A stretch of 64,000 bases of DNA, taken from NCBI GenBank assembly GCA_964019135.1, contig OZ025256.1, positions 34,444,035 through 34,508,034 of the forward strand, read 5' to 3'. The position numbers were made by a program, and so were the translations under genes. The stretch comes from Arenicola marina. Taxonomy: Eukaryota; Annelida; Polychaeta; Arenicolidae. The notes beneath the pieces were generated by a model, which saw only the letters and a list, made by a program, of their open reading frames with translations, had not been told where the DNA came from and ran no database searches. Of this stretch, positions 15,101-28,800 are shown piece after piece. Position 1 is the stretch's first letter. Each line of letters opens with the position of its first letter.

Positions 15101-17297
15101 GGGTAAGGCGGGGTGCTCCCCATCACAGCCCAGGGACAGGGTAAGGCGGGGTGCTCCCCATCACAGCTCAGGGACAGTGTAAGGCGGGGTGCTCCCCATC
15201 ACAGCCCAGGGACAGGGTAAGGCGGGGTGCTCCCCATCACAGCCCAGGGACAGAGTCAGGCGGAGTGCTCCCCATCACAGCCCAGGGACAGGGTAAGGCG
15301 GGGTGCTCCCCATCACAGCCCAGGGACAGGGTAAGGCGGGATGCTCCCCATCACAGCCGAGGGACAGGGTAAGGCGGGGTGCTCCCCATCACAGCCCAGG
15401 GACAGGGTAAGGCGGGGTGCTCCCAATCACAGCCCAGGGACAGAGTAAGGCGGGGTGCTCCCCATCACAGCCGAGGGTCAGGGTAAGGCGGGGTGCTCCC
15501 CATCACAGCCCAGGGACAGGGTAAGGCGGGGTGCTCCCCATCACAGCCCAGGGACAGGGTAAGGCGGGGTGCTGCCCATCACAGCCCAGGGACAGGGTAA
15601 GGCGGGGTGATCCCCATCACAGCCCAGGGACAGGGTAAGGCGGGGTGCTCCCCATCACAACCCAGGGACAGGGTAAGACGGGGTGCTCCCCATCACAGCC
15701 CAGGGACAGGGTAAGGCGGAGTGCTCCCCATCACAGCCCAGGGACAGGGTAAGGCGGTGTGCTCCCCATCACAGCCGAGGGACAGGGTAAGGCGGGGTGC
15801 TCCCCATCACAGGCCAGGGACAGGGTAAGGCGGGGTGCTCCCCATCAGAGCCCAGGGACAGGGTAAGGCGGAGTGCTCCCCTTCACAGCCCAGGGACAGG
15901 GTAAGGCGGAGTGCTCCCCATCACAGCCCAGAGACAGGGTAAGGCGGGGTGCTCCCCATCACAGCCGAGGGACAGGTTAAGGCGGGGTGCTCCCCATCAC
16001 AGCCCAGGGACAGGGTAAGGCGGGGTGTTCCCCATCACAGCCGGGGGACAGGGTAAGGCGGGGTGCTCCCCATCACAGCCCAGGGACAGGGTAAGGCGGG
16101 GTGCTCCCCATCACAGTCCAGGGACAGGGTAAGGCGGGGTGCTCCCCATCACAGCCCAGGGACAGGGTAAGGCGGGGTGCTCTCCATCACAGCCAAGGGA
16201 CAGGGTAAGGCGGGGTGCTCCCCATCACAGCCCAGGGACAGGGTAAGGCGGGGTGCGCCCCTTCACAGCCCAGGGACAGGGTAAGGCGGGGTGCTCCCCA
16301 TCACAGCCCAGGGACAGGGTAAGGCGGGGTGCTCCCCATCACAGCCCAGGGACAGGGTAAGGCGGAGTGCTCCCCATCACAGCCCAGAGACAGGGTAAGG
16401 CGGGGTGCTCCCCATCACAGCCGAGGGACAGGGTAAGGCGGAGTGCTCCCCATCACAGCCCAGGGACAGGGTAAGGCGGGGTGCTCCCCATCACAGCCCA
16501 GGGACAGGGTAAGGCGGGGTGCTCCCCATCAGAGCCCAGGGACAGGGTAAGGCGGAGTGCTCCCCATCACAGCCAAGGGACAGGGTAAGGCGGAGTGCTC
16601 CCCATCACAGCCCAGAGACAGGGTAAGGCGGGGTGCTCCCCATCACAGCCGAGGGACGGGGTAAGGCGGGGTGCTCCCCATCACAGCCCAGGGACAGGGT
16701 AAGGCGGGGTGTTCCCCATCACAGCCGGGGGACAGGGTAAGGCGAGGTGCTCCCCATCACAGCCCAGGGACAGGGTAAGGCGGGGTGCTCCCCATCACAG
16801 TCCAGGGACAGGGTAAGGCGGGGTGCTCCCCATCACAGCCCAGGGACAGGGTAAGGCGTGGTGCTCTCCATCACAGCCGAGGGACAGGGTAAGGCGGGGT
16901 GCTCCCCATCACAGCCCCGGGACAGGGTAAGGCGGGGTGCTCCCCATCACAGCCCAGGGGCAGGGTAAGGCGGGGTGCTCCCCATCACAGCCCAGGGACA
17001 GGGTAAGGCGGGGTGCTCCCCATCACAGCCCAGGGACAGGGTAAGGCGGGGTGCTCCCCATCACAGCCCAGGGACAGGGTAAGGCGGGGTGCTCCCCATC
17101 ACAGCCCAGGGACAGGGTAAGGCGGGGTGCTCCCCATCACAGCCCAGGGACAGGGTAAGGCGGGGTGCTCCCCATCACAGCCCAGGGACAGAGTAAGGCG
17201 GAGTGCTCCCCATCACAGCTTAGGGACAGGGTAAGGCGGGATGCTCCCCATCACAGCCGAGGGACAGGGTAAGGCGGGGTGCTCCCCATCACAGCCC
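3440..17297. repeat. Block duplication within A, 4.7 kb at offset 9,110
   Basis: About 3,440-8,187 and 12,550-17,297 match in the order of variant units. Anchors are the ccatcacagccgaggg unit after a ggtgtgctcc unit (3,541 and 12,651) and the cagcttaggg unit (8,107 and 17,217). The copies diverge at about 8,187 and 17,297. The boundaries were read by eye and are accurate to about one or two units. Confidence 0.8.
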
Positions 17298-17978
17298 AGA
17301 GACAGGGTAAGGCGGGGTGCTCCCCATCACAGCCGAGGGACGGGGTAAGGCGGGGTGCTCCCCATCACAGCCCAGGGACAGGGTAAGGCGGGGTGTTCCC
17401 CATCACAGCCGGGGGACAGGGTAAGGCGAGGTGCTCCCCATCACAGCCCAGGGACAGGGTAAGGCGGGGTGCTCCCCATCACAGTCCAGGGACAGGGTAA
17501 GGCGGGGTGCTCCCCATCACAGCCCAGGGACAGGGTAAGGCGTGGTGCTCTCCATCACAGCCGAGGGACAGGGTAAGGCGGGGTGCTCCCCATCACAGCC
17601 CCGGGACAGGGTAAGGCGGGGTGCTCCCCATCACAGCCCAGGGGCAGGGTAAGGCGGGGTGCTCCCCATCACAGCCCAGGGACAGGGTAAGGCGGGGTGC
17701 TCCCCATCACAGCCCAGGGACAGGGTAAGGCGGGGTGCTCCCCATCACAGCCCAGGGACAGGGTAAGGCGGGGTGCTCCCCATCACAGCCCAGGGACAGG
17801 GTAAGGCGGGGTGCTCCCCATCACAGCCCAGGGACAGGGTAAGGCGGGGTGCTCCCCATCACAGCCCAGGGACAGAGTAAGGCGGAGTGCTCCCCATCAC
17901 AGCTTAGGGACAGGGTAAGGCGGGATGCTCCCCATCACAGCCGAGGGACAGGGTAAGGCGGGGTGCTCCCCATCACAG
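16611..17978. repeat. Adjacent tandem duplication of 18 units (684 bp) within A
   Basis: The series of variant units in 16,611-17,294 is followed at once by a second copy in 17,295-17,978. The offset is 684 bp, exactly 18 x 38. The anchor is a cccagagaca unit followed by a cgagggacgggg unit (16,611 and 17,295). Direct adjacency without a gap suggests a recent unequal exchange or slippage. Confidence 0.85.
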
Positions 17979-18479
17979 CCCAGGGACAGGGTAAGACGGG
18001 GTGCTCCCCATCACAGCCCAGAGACAGGGTAAGGCGGGGTGCTCCCCTTCACAGCCGAGGGACAGGGTAAGGCGGGGTGCTCCCCATCACAGCCCAGGGA
18101 CAGGGTAAGGCGGGGTGCTCCCCATCACAGCCCAGGGACAGGGTAAGACGGGGTGCTCCCCATCACAGCCCAGGAACAGGGTAAGGCGGGGTGCTCCCCA
18201 TCACAGCCCAGGGACAGGGTAAGGCGGGGTGCTCCCCATCACAGCCCAGGGACAGGGTAAGGCGGGGTGCTCCCCATCACAGCCCAGGGACAGGGTAAGG
18301 CGGGGTGCTCCCCATCACAGCCCAGGGACAGAGTAAGGCGGAGTGCTCCCCATCACAGCCCAGAGACAGGGTAAGGCGGGGTGCTCCCCTTCACAGCCGA
18401 GGGACAGGGTAAGGCGGGGTGCTCCCCATCACAGCCCAGGACAGGGTAAGGCGGGGTGCTCCCCATCACAGCCCCGGGA

Positions 18480-21400
18480 CAGAGTAAGGCGGAGTGCTCC
18501 CCATCACAGCCCAGGGACAGGGTAAGGCGGGATGCTCCCCATCACAGCCGAGGGACAGGGTAAGGCGGGGTGCTCCCCATCACAGCCCAGCGACAGGGTA
18601 AGACGGGGTGCTCCCCATCACAGCCCAGAGACAGGGTAAGGCGGGGTGCTCCCCATCATAGCCCAAGAACAGCGTAGGGCGGGGTGCTCCCCATCACAGC
18701 CCAGGGACAGGGTAAGGCGGGGTGCTCCCCATCACAGCCCAGGGACAGAGTAAGGCGGAGTGCTCCCCATCACAGCCCAGGGACAGGGTAAGGCGGGATG
18801 CTCCCCATCACAGCCGAGGGACAGGGTAAGGCGGGGTGCTCCCCATCACAGCCCAGCGACAGGGTAAGACGGGGTGCTCCCCATCACAGCCCAGAGACAG
18901 GGTAAGGCGGGGTGCTCCCCTTCACAGCCGAGGGACAGGGTAAGGCGGGGTGCTCCCCATCACAGCCCAGGGACAGGGTAAGGCGGGGTGCTCCCCATCA
19001 CAGCCCAGGGACAGGGTAAGACGGGGTGCTCCCCATCAGAGCCCAGGAACAGGGTAAGGCGGGGTGCTCCCCATCACAGCCCAGGGACAGGGTAAGACGG
19101 GGTGCTCCCCATCACAGCCCAGGAACAGGGTAAAGCGTGTTGCTCCCCATCACAGCCCAGGGACAGAGCAAGGCGGAGTGCTCCCCATCACAGCCCAGAG
19201 ACAGGGTAAGGCGGGGTGCTCCCCTTCACAGCCGAGGGACAGGGTAAGGCGGGGTGCTCCCCATCACAGCCCAGGGACAGGGTAAGGCGGGGTGCTCCCC
19301 ATCACAGCCCAGGGACAGGGTAAGGCGGGGTGCTCCCCATCACAGCCCAGGGACAGGGTAAGGCGGGGTGCTCCCCATCACAGCCCAGGGACAGAGTAAG
19401 GCGGAGTGCTCCCCATCACAGCCCAGAGACAGGGTAAGGCGGGGTGCTCCCCATCACAGCCCCGGGACAGTGTAAGGCGGGGTGCTCCCCATCACAGCCC
19501 AGGGACAGGGTAAGGCGGGGTGCTCCCCATCACAGCCCAGGGACAGGGTAAGGCGGGGTGCTCCCCATCACGGGACAGGGTAAGGCGGGGTGCTCCCCAT
19601 CACAGCCCAGGGACAGGGTAAGACGGGGTGCTCCCCATCACAGCCCAGGAACAGGGTAAGGCGGGGTGCTCCCCATCACAGCCCAGGGACAGAGTAAGGC
19701 GGAGTGCTCCCCATCACAGCCCAGAGACAGGGTAAGGCGGGGTGCTCCCCTTCACAGCCCAGGGACAGGGTAAGGCGGGGTGCTCCCCTTCACAGCCGAG
19801 GGACAGGGTAAGGCGGGGTGCTCCCCATCACAGCCCAGGACAGGGTAAGGCGGGGTGCTCCCCATCACAGCCCAGGGACAGGGTAAGGCGGGGTGCTCCC
19901 CATCACAGCCCAGGGACAGGGTAAGGCGGGGTGCTCCCCATCACAGCCCAGGGACAGGGTAAGGCGGGGTGCTCCCCATCACAGCCCAGGGACAGGGTAA
20001 GGCGGGGTGCTCCCCATCACAGCCCAGGGACAGGGTAAGGCGGGGTGCTCCCCATCACAGCCCAGGGACAGAGTAAGGCGGAGTGCTCCCCATCACAGCT
20101 TAGGGACAGGGTAAGGCGGGATGCTCCCCATCACAGCCGAGGGACAGGGTAAGGCGGGGTGCTCCCCATCACAGCCCAGGGACAGGGTAAGACGGGGTGC
20201 TCCCCATCACAGCCCAGAGACAGGGTAAGGCGGGGTGCTCCCCTTCACAGCCGAGGGACAGGGTAAGGCGGGGTGCTCCCCATCACAGCCCAGGGACAGG
20301 GTAAGGCGGGGTGCTCCCCATCACAGCCCAGGGACAGGGTAAGACGGGGTGCTCCCCATCACAGCCCAGGAACAGGGTAAGGCGGGGTGCTCCCCATCAC
20401 AGCCCAGGGACAGGGTAAGGCGGGGTGCTCCCCATCACAGCCCAGGGACAGGGTAAGGCGGGGTGCTCCCCATCACAGCCCAGGGACAGGGTAAGGCGGG
20501 GTGCTCCCCATCACAGCCCAGGGACAGAGTAAGGCGGAGTGCTCCCCATCACAGCCCAGAGACAGGGTAAGGCGGGGTGCTCCCCTTCACAGCCGAGGGA
20601 CAGGGTAAGGCGGGGTGCTCCCCATCACAGCCCAGGACAGGGTAAGGCGGGGTGCTCCCCATCACAGCCCCGGGACAGGGTAAAGCGGGGTGCTCCCCAT
20701 CACAGCCGAGGGACAGGGTAAGGCGGGGTGCTCCCCATCACAGCCCAGGGTCAGGGTAAGGCGGGGTGCTCCCCATCACAGCCGAGGGACAGGGTAAGGC
20801 GGGGTGCTCCCCATTTCAGCCCAGGGACAGGGTAAGGCGGGGTGCTCCCCATCACAGCCCAGGGACAGGGTAAGGCGGGGTGCTCCCCATCACCGCCCAG
20901 GGACAGGGTAAGGCGGGGTGCTCCCCATCACAGCCCAGGGACAGGGTAAGGCGGGGTGCTCCCCATCACAGCCCAGGGACAGGGTAAGGCGGGGTGCTCC
21001 CAATCACAGCCCAGGGACAGAGTAAGGCGGAGTGCTCCCCATCACATCCGAGGGTCAGGGTAAGGCGGGGTGCTCCCCATCACAGCCCAGGGACAGGGTA
21101 AGGCGGGGTGCTCCCCATCACAGACCAGAGACAGGGTAAGGCGGGGTGCTCCCCATCACAGCCCAGGGACAGGGTAAGGCGGGGTGCTCCCCATCACAGC
21201 CCAGGGACAGTTTAAGGCGGGGTGCTCCCCATCACAGCCCAGGGACAGGGTAAGGCGGGGTGCTCCCCATCACAGCCCAGGGACAGAGTAAGGCGGAGTG
21301 CTCCCCATCACAGCCCAGGGACAGGGTAAGGCGGGATGCTCCCCATCACAGCCGAGGGACAGGGTAAGGCGGGGTGCTCCCCATCACAGCCCAGCGACAG

Positions 21401-22729
21401 GGTAAGACGGGGTGCTCCCCATCACAGCCCAGAGACAGGGTAAGGCGGGGTGCTCCCCATCATAGCCCAAGAACAGCGTAGGGCGGGGTGCTCCCCATCA
21501 CAGCCCAGGGACAGGGTAAGGCGGGGTGCTCCCCATCACAGCCCAGGGACAGAGTAAGGCGGAGTGCTCCCCATCACAGCCCAGGGACAGGGTAAGGCGG
21601 GATGCTCCCCATCACAGCCGAGGGACAGGGTAAGGCGGGGTGCTCCCCATCACAGCCCAGCGACAGGGTAAGACGGGGTGCTCCCCATCACAGCCCAGAG
21701 ACAGGGTAAGGCGGGGTGCTCCCCTTCACAGCCGAGGGACAGGGTAAGGCGGGGTGCTCCCCATCACAGCCCAGGGACAGGGTAAGGCGGGGTGCTCCCC
21801 ATCACAGCCCAGGGACAGGGTAAGACGGGGTGCTCCCCATCACAGCCCAGGAACAGGGTAAGGCGGGGTGCTCCCCATCACAGCCCAGGGACAGGGTAAG
21901 ACGGGGTGCTCCCCATCACAGCCCAGGAACAGGGTAAAGCGTGTTGCTCCCCATCACAGCCCAGGGACAGAGCAAGGCGGAGTGCTCCCCATCACAGCCC
22001 AGAGACAGGGTAAGGCGGGGTGCTCCCCTTCACAGCCGAGGGACAGGGTAAGGCGGGGTGCTCCCCATCACAGCCCAGGGACAGGGTAAGGCGGGGTGCT
22101 CCCCATCACAGCCCAGGGACAGGGTAAGGCGGGGTGCTCCCCATCACAGCCCAGGGACAGGGTAAGGCGGGGTGCTCCCCATCACAGCCCAGGGACAGAG
22201 TAAGGCGGAGTGCTCCCCATCACAGCCCAGAGACAGGGTAAGGCGGGGTGCTCCCCATCACAGCCCCGGGACAGTGTAAGGCGGGGTGCTCCCCATCACA
22301 GCCCAGGGACAGGGTAAGGCGGGGTGCTCCCCATCACAGCCCAGGGACAGGGTAAGGCGGGGTGCTCCCCATCACGGGACAGGGTAAGGCGGGGTGCTCC
22401 CCATCACAGCCCAGGGACAGGGTAAGACGGGGTGCTCCCCATCACAGCCCAGGAACAGGGTAAGGCGGGGTGCTCCCCATCACAGCCCAGGGACAGAGTA
22501 AGGCGGAGTGCTCCCCATCACAGCCCAGAGACAGGGTAAGGCGGGGTGCTCCCCTTCACAGCCCAGGGACAGGGTAAGGCGGGGTGCTCCCCTTCACAGC
22601 CGAGGGACAGGGTAAGGCGGGGTGCTCCCCATCACAGCCCAGGACAGGGTAAGGCGGGGTGCTCCCCATCACAGCCCAGGGACAGGGTAAGGCGGGGTGC
22701 TCCCCATCACAGCCCAGGGACAGGGTAAG
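18480..22729. repeat. Block duplication within A, 1.45 kb at offset 2,804
   Basis: About 18,480-19,925 recurs at about 21,284-22,729. It includes the ggtaaagcgtgttgct unit, the agagcaaggcgg unit and the rare 32-bp unit in the same order. Confidence 0.8.
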
Positions 22730-25700
22730 GCGGTGTGCTCCCCATCACAGCCCAGGGACAGGGTAAGGCGGTGTGCTCCCCATCACAGCCGAGGGACAGG
22801 GTAAGGCGGGGTGCTCCCCATCACAGCCCAGGGACAGGGTAAGGCGGGGTGCTCCCCATCACAGCCCAGGGACAGGGTAAGGCGGGGTGCTCCCCATCAC
22901 AGCCGAGGGACAGGGTAAGGCGGGATGCTCCCCATTACAGCCCAGGGACAGGGTAAGGCGGGGTGCTCCCCATCACAGCCCAGGGACAGGGTAAGGCGGG
23001 GTGCTCCCCATCACAGCCCAGGGACAGGGTAAGGCGGGGTGCTCCCCTTCACAGCCGATGGTCAGGGTAAGGCGGGGTGCTCCCCATTACAGCCGAGGGT
23101 CAGGGTAAGGCCGGGTGCTCCCCATCATAGCCCAAGAACAGCGTAAGGCGGGGTGCTCCCCATCACAGCCCAGGGATAGTTTAAGGCGGGGTGCTCCCCA
23201 TCACAGCCCAGGGACAGGGTAAGGCGGGGTGCTCCCCATCACAGCCCAGGGACAGAGTAAGGCGGAGTGCTCCCCATCACAGCCCAGGGAGAGGGTAAGG
23301 CGGGATGCTCCCCATCACAGCCCAGGGACAGGGTAAGGCGGGGTGCTCCCCTTCACAGCCCAGCGACAGGGTAAGACGGGGTGCTCCCCATCACAGCCCA
23401 GAGACAGGGTAAGGCGGGGTGCTCCCCTTCACAGCCGAGGGACAGGGTAAGGCGGGGTGCTCCCCATCACAGCCCAGGGACAGGGTAAGGCGGGGTGCTC
23501 CCCATCACAGCCCAGGGACAGGGTAAGGCGGGGTGCTCCCCTTCACAGCCGAGGGACAGGGTAAGGCGGGGTGCTCCCCATCACAGACCAGGGACAGGGT
23601 AAGGCGGGGTGCTCCCCATCACAGCCCAGGGACAGGGTAAGGCGGGGTGCTCCCCATCACAGCCCAGGGACAGGGTAAGGCGGGGTGCTCCCCATCACAG
23701 CCCAGGGACAGGGTAAGGCGGGGTGCTCCCCATCACAGCCCCGAGACAGTGTAAGGCGGGGTGCTCCCCATCACAGCCCAGGGACAGGGTAAGGCATGGT
23801 GCTCCCCATCACAGCCCAGGGACAGGGTAAGGCGGGGTGCTCCCCATCACAGCCCAGGGACAGGGTAAGGCGGGGTGCTCCCCATCACAGCCCAGGGACA
23901 GGGTAAGACGGGGTGCTCCCCATCACAACCCAGGAACAGGGTAAGGCGGGGTGCTCCCCATCACAGCCCAGGGACAGAGTAAGGCGGAGTGCTCCCCATC
24001 ACAGCCCAGAGACAGGGTAAGGCGGGGTGCTCCCCTTCACAGCCGAGGGACAGGGTAAGGCGGGGTGCTCCCCATCACAGCCCAGGACAGGGTAAGGCGG
24101 GGTGCTCCACATCACAGCCCCGGGACAGGGTAAAGCGGGGTGCTCCCCATCACAGCCCAGGGACAGGGTAAGGCGGGGTGCTCCCCATCACAGCCCAGGG
24201 TCAGGGTAAGGCGGGGTGCTCCCCATCACAGCCGAGGGACAGGGTAAGGCGGGGTGCTCCCCATTTCAGCCCAGGGACAGGGTAAGGCGGGGTGCTCCCC
24301 ATCACAGCCCAGGGACAGGGTAAGGCGGGGTGCTCCCCATCACAGCCCAGGGACAGGGTAAGGCGGGGTGCTCCCCATCACAGCCCAGGGACAGGGTAAG
24401 GCGGGGTGCTCCCCATCACAGCCCAGCGACAGGGTAAGGCGGGGTGCTCCCAATCACAGCCCAGGGACAGAGTAAGGCGGAGTGCTCCCCATCACAGCCG
24501 AGGGTCAGGGTAAGGCGGGGTGCTCCCCATCAGAGCCCAGGGACAGGGTAAGGCGGGGTGCTCCCCATCACAGCCCAGAGACAGGGTAAGGCGGGGTGCT
24601 CCCCATCACAGCCCAGGGACAGGGTAAGGCGGGGTGCTCCCCATCACAGCCCAGGGACAGTTTAAGGCGAAGTGCTCCCCATCACAGCCCCGGGACAGGG
24701 TAAAGCGGGGTGCTCCCCATCACAGCCCAGGGACAGGGTAAGGCGGGGTGCTCCCCATCACAGCCCAGGGTCAGGGTAAGGCGGGGTGCTCCCCATCACA
24801 GCCGAGGGACAGGGTAAGGCGGGGTGCTCCCCATTTCAGCCCAGGGACAGGGTAAGGCGGGGTGCTCCCCATCACAGCCCAGGGACAGGGTAAGGCGGGG
24901 TGCTCCCCATCACAGCCCAGGGACAGGGTAAGGCGGGGTGCTCCCCATCACAGCCCAGGGACAGGGTAAGGCGGGGTGCTCCCCATCACAGCCCAGCGAC
25001 AGGGTAAGGCGGGGTGCTCCCAATCACAGCCCAGGGACAGAGTAAGGCGGAGTGCTCCCCATCACAGCCCAGAGACAGGGTAAGGCGGGGTGCTCCCCTT
25101 CACAGCCGAGGGACAGGGTAAGGCGGGGTGCTCCCCATCACAGCCCAGGACAGGGTAAGGCGGGGTGCTCCCCATCACAGCCCAGGGACAGGGTAAGGCG
25201 GGGTGCTCCCCATCACAGCCCAGGGACAGGGTAAGGCGGTGTGCTCCCCATCACAGCCCAGGGACAGGGTAAGGCGGTGTGCTCCCCATCACAGCCGAGG
25301 GACAGGGTAAGGCGGGGTGCTCCCCATCACAGCCCAGGGACAGGGTAAGGCGGGGTGCTCCCCATCACAGCCCAGGGACAGGGTAAGGCGGGGTGCTCCC
25401 CATCACAGCCGAGGGACAGGGTAAGGCGGGATGCTCCCCATCACAGCCCCGGGACAGTGTAAGGCGGGGTGCTCCCCATCACAGCCCAGGGACAGGGTAA
25501 GGCGGGGTGCTCCCCATCACAGCCCAGGGACAGGGTAAGGCGGGGTGCTCCCCATCACGGGACAGGGTAAGGCGGGGTGCTCCCCATCACAGCCCAGGGA
25601 CAGGGTAAGACGGGGTGCTCCCCATCACAGCCCAGGAACAGGGTAAGGCGGGGTGCTCCCCATCACAGCCCAGGGACAGAGTAAGGCGGAGTGCTCCCCA

Positions 25701-25884
25701 TCACAGCCCAGAGACAGGGTAAGGCGGGGTGCTCCCCTTCACAGCCGAGGGACAGGGTAAGGCGGGGTGCTCCCCATCACAGCCCAGGACAGGGTAAGGC
25801 GGGGTGCTCCCCATCACAGCCCAGGGACAGGGTAAGGCGGGGTGCTCCCCATCACAGCCCAGGGACAGGGTAAGGCGGTGTGCT

Positions 25885-28800
25885 CCCCATCACAGCCCAG
25901 GGACAGGGTAAGGCGGTGTGCTCCCCATCACAGCCGAGGGACAGGGTAAGGCGGGGTGCTCCCCATCACAGCCCAGGGACAGGGTAAGGCGGGGTGCTCC
26001 CCATCACAGCCCAGGGACAGGGTAAGGCGGGGTGCTCCCCATCACAGCCGAGGGACAGGGTAAGGCGGGATGCTCCCCATTACAGCCCAGGGACAGGGTA
26101 AGGCGGGGTGCTCCCCATCACAGCCCAGGGACAGGGTAAGGCGGGGTGCTCCCCATCACAGCCCAGGGACAGGGTAAGGCGGGGTGCTCCCCTTCACAGC
26201 CGATGGTCAGGGTAAGGCGGGGTGCTCCCCATTACAGCCGAGGGTCAGGGTAAGGCCGGGTGCTCCCCATCATAGCCCAAGAACAGCGTAAGGCGGGGTG
26301 CTCCCCATCACAGCCCAGGGACAGTTTAAGGCGGGGTGCTCCCCATCACAGCCCAGGGACAGGGTAAGGCGGGGTGCTCCCCATCACAGCCCAGGGACAG
26401 AGTAAGGCGGAGTGCTCCCCATCACAGCCCAGGGAGAGGGTAAGGCGGGATGCTCCCCATCACAGCCCAGGGACAGGGTAAGGCGGGGTGCTCCCCTTCA
26501 CAGCCCAGCGACAGGGTAAGACGGGGTGCTCCCCATCTCAGCCCAGAGACAGGGTACGGCGGGGTGCTCCCCTTCACAGCCGAGGGACAGGGTAAGGCGG
26601 GGTGCTCCCCATCACAGCCCAGGGACAGGGTAAGGCGGGGTGCTCCCCATCACAGCCCAGGGACAGGGTAAGGCGGGGTGCTCCCCTTCACAGCCGAGGG
26701 ACAGGGTAAGGCGGGGTGCTCCCCATCACAGACCAGGGACAGGGTAAGGCGGGGTGCTCCCCATCACAGCCCAGGGACAGGGTAAGGCGGGGTGCTCCCC
26801 ATCACAGCCCAGGGACAGGGTAAGGCGGGGTGCTCCCCATCACAGCCCAGGGACAGGGTAAGGCGGGGTGCTCCCCATCACAGCCCCGAGACAGTGTAAG
26901 GCGGGGTGCTCCCCATCACAGCCCAGGGACAGGGTAAGGCATGGTGCTCCCCATCACAGCCCAGGGACAGGGTAAGGCGGGGTGCTCCCCATCACAGCCC
27001 AGGGACAGGGTAAGGCGGGGTGCTCCCCATCACAGCCCAGGGACAGGGTAAGACGGGGTGCTCCCCATCACAACCCAGGAACAGGGTAAGGCGGGGTGCT
27101 CCCCATCACAGCCCAGGGACAGAGTAAGGCGGAGTGCTCCCCATCACAGCCCAGAGACAGAGTAAGGCGGGGTGCTCCCCTTCACAGCCGAGGGACAGGG
27201 TAAGGCGGGGTGCTCCCCATCACAGCCCAGGACAGGGTAAGGCGGGGTGCTCCACATCACAGCCCCGGGACAGGGTAAAGCGGGGTGCTCCCCATCACAG
27301 CCCAGGGACAGGGTAAGGCGGGGTGCTCCCCATCACAGCCCAGGGTCAGGGTAAGGCGGGGTGCTCCCCATCACAGCCGAGGGACAGGGTAAGGCGGGGT
27401 GCTCCCCATTTCAGCCCAGGGACAGGGTAAGGCGGGGTGCTCCCCATCACAGCCCAGGGACAGGGTAAGGCGGGGTGCTCTCCATCACAGCCCAGGGACA
27501 GGGTAAGGCGGGGTGCTCCCCATCACAGCCCAGGGACAGGGTAAGGCGGGGTGCTCCCCATCACAGCCCAGCGACAGGGTAAGGCGGGGTGCTCCCAATC
27601 ACAGCCCAGGGACAGAGTAAGGCGGAGTGCTCCCCATCACAGCCGAGGGTCAGGGTAAGGCGGGGTGCTCCCCATCACAGCCCAGGGACAGGGTAAGGCG
27701 GGGTGCTCCCCATCACAGCCCAGAGACAGGGTAAGGCGGGGTGCTCCCCATCACAGCCCAGGGACAGGGTAAGGCGGGGTGCTCCCCATCACAGCCCAGG
27801 GACAGTTTAAGGCGAAGTGCTCCCCATCACAGCCCCGGGACAGGGTAAAGCGGGGTGCTCCCCATCACAGCCCAGGGACAGGGTAAGGCGGGGTGCTCCC
27901 CATCACAGCCCAGGGTCAGGGTAAGGCGGGGTGCTCCCCATCACAGCCGAGGGACAGGGTAAGGCGGGGTGCTCCCCATTTCAGCCCAGGGACAGGGTAA
28001 GGCGGGGTGCTCCCCATCACAGCCCAGGGACAGGGTAAGGCGGGGTGCTCCCCATCACAGCCCAGGGACAGGGTAAGGCGGGGTGCTCCCCATCACAGCC
28101 CAGGGACAGGGTAAGGCGGGGTGCTCCCCATCACAGCCCAGCGACAGGGTAAGGCGGGGTGCTCCCAATCACAGCCCAGGGACAGAGTAAGGCGGAGTGC
28201 TCCCCATCACAGCCGAGGGTCAGGGTAAGGCGGGGTGCTCCCCATCACAGCCCAGGGACAGGGTAAGGCGGGGTGCTCCCCATCACAGCCCAGAGACAGG
28301 GTAAGGCGGGGTGCTCCCCATCACAGCCCAGGGACAGGGTAAGGCGGGGTGCTCCCCATCACAGCCCAGGGACAGTTTAAGGCGAAGTGCTCCCCATCAC
28401 AGCCCAGGGACAGGGTAAGGCGGTGTGCTCCCCATCACAGCCGAGGGACAGGGTAAGGCGGGGTGCTCCCCATCACAGCCCAGGGACAGGGTAAGGCGGG
28501 GTGCTCCCCATCACAGCCCAGGGACAGGGTAAGGCGGGGTGCTCCCCATCACAGCCGAGGGACAGGGTAAGGCGGGATGCTCCCCATTACAGCCCAGGGA
28601 CAGGGTAAGGCGGGGTGCTCCCCATCACAGCCCAGGGACAGGGTAAGGCGGGGTGCTCCCCATCACAGCCCAGGGACAGGGTAAGGCGGGGTGCTCCCCT
28701 TCACAGCCGATGGTCAGGGTAAGGCGGGGTGCTCCCCATTACAGCCGAGGTTCAGGGTAAGGCCGGGTGCTCCCCATCATAGCCCAAGAACAGCGTAAGG

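Larger units (their letters stand above)
7930..24620. repeat. Block duplication within A, 4.6 kb at offset about 12 kb
   Basis: About 7,930-12,555 recurs at about 19,920-24,620. The offset is 11,990 on the left and 12,066 on the right. The 76-bp change is exactly two units, missing near 9,740 or gained near 21,720. Anchors are the cagcttaggg unit (8,107 and 20,097), the rare 32-bp unit (about 10,305 and 22,370) and the ggtaaggcatgg unit (about 11,725 and 23,790). Confidence 0.8.
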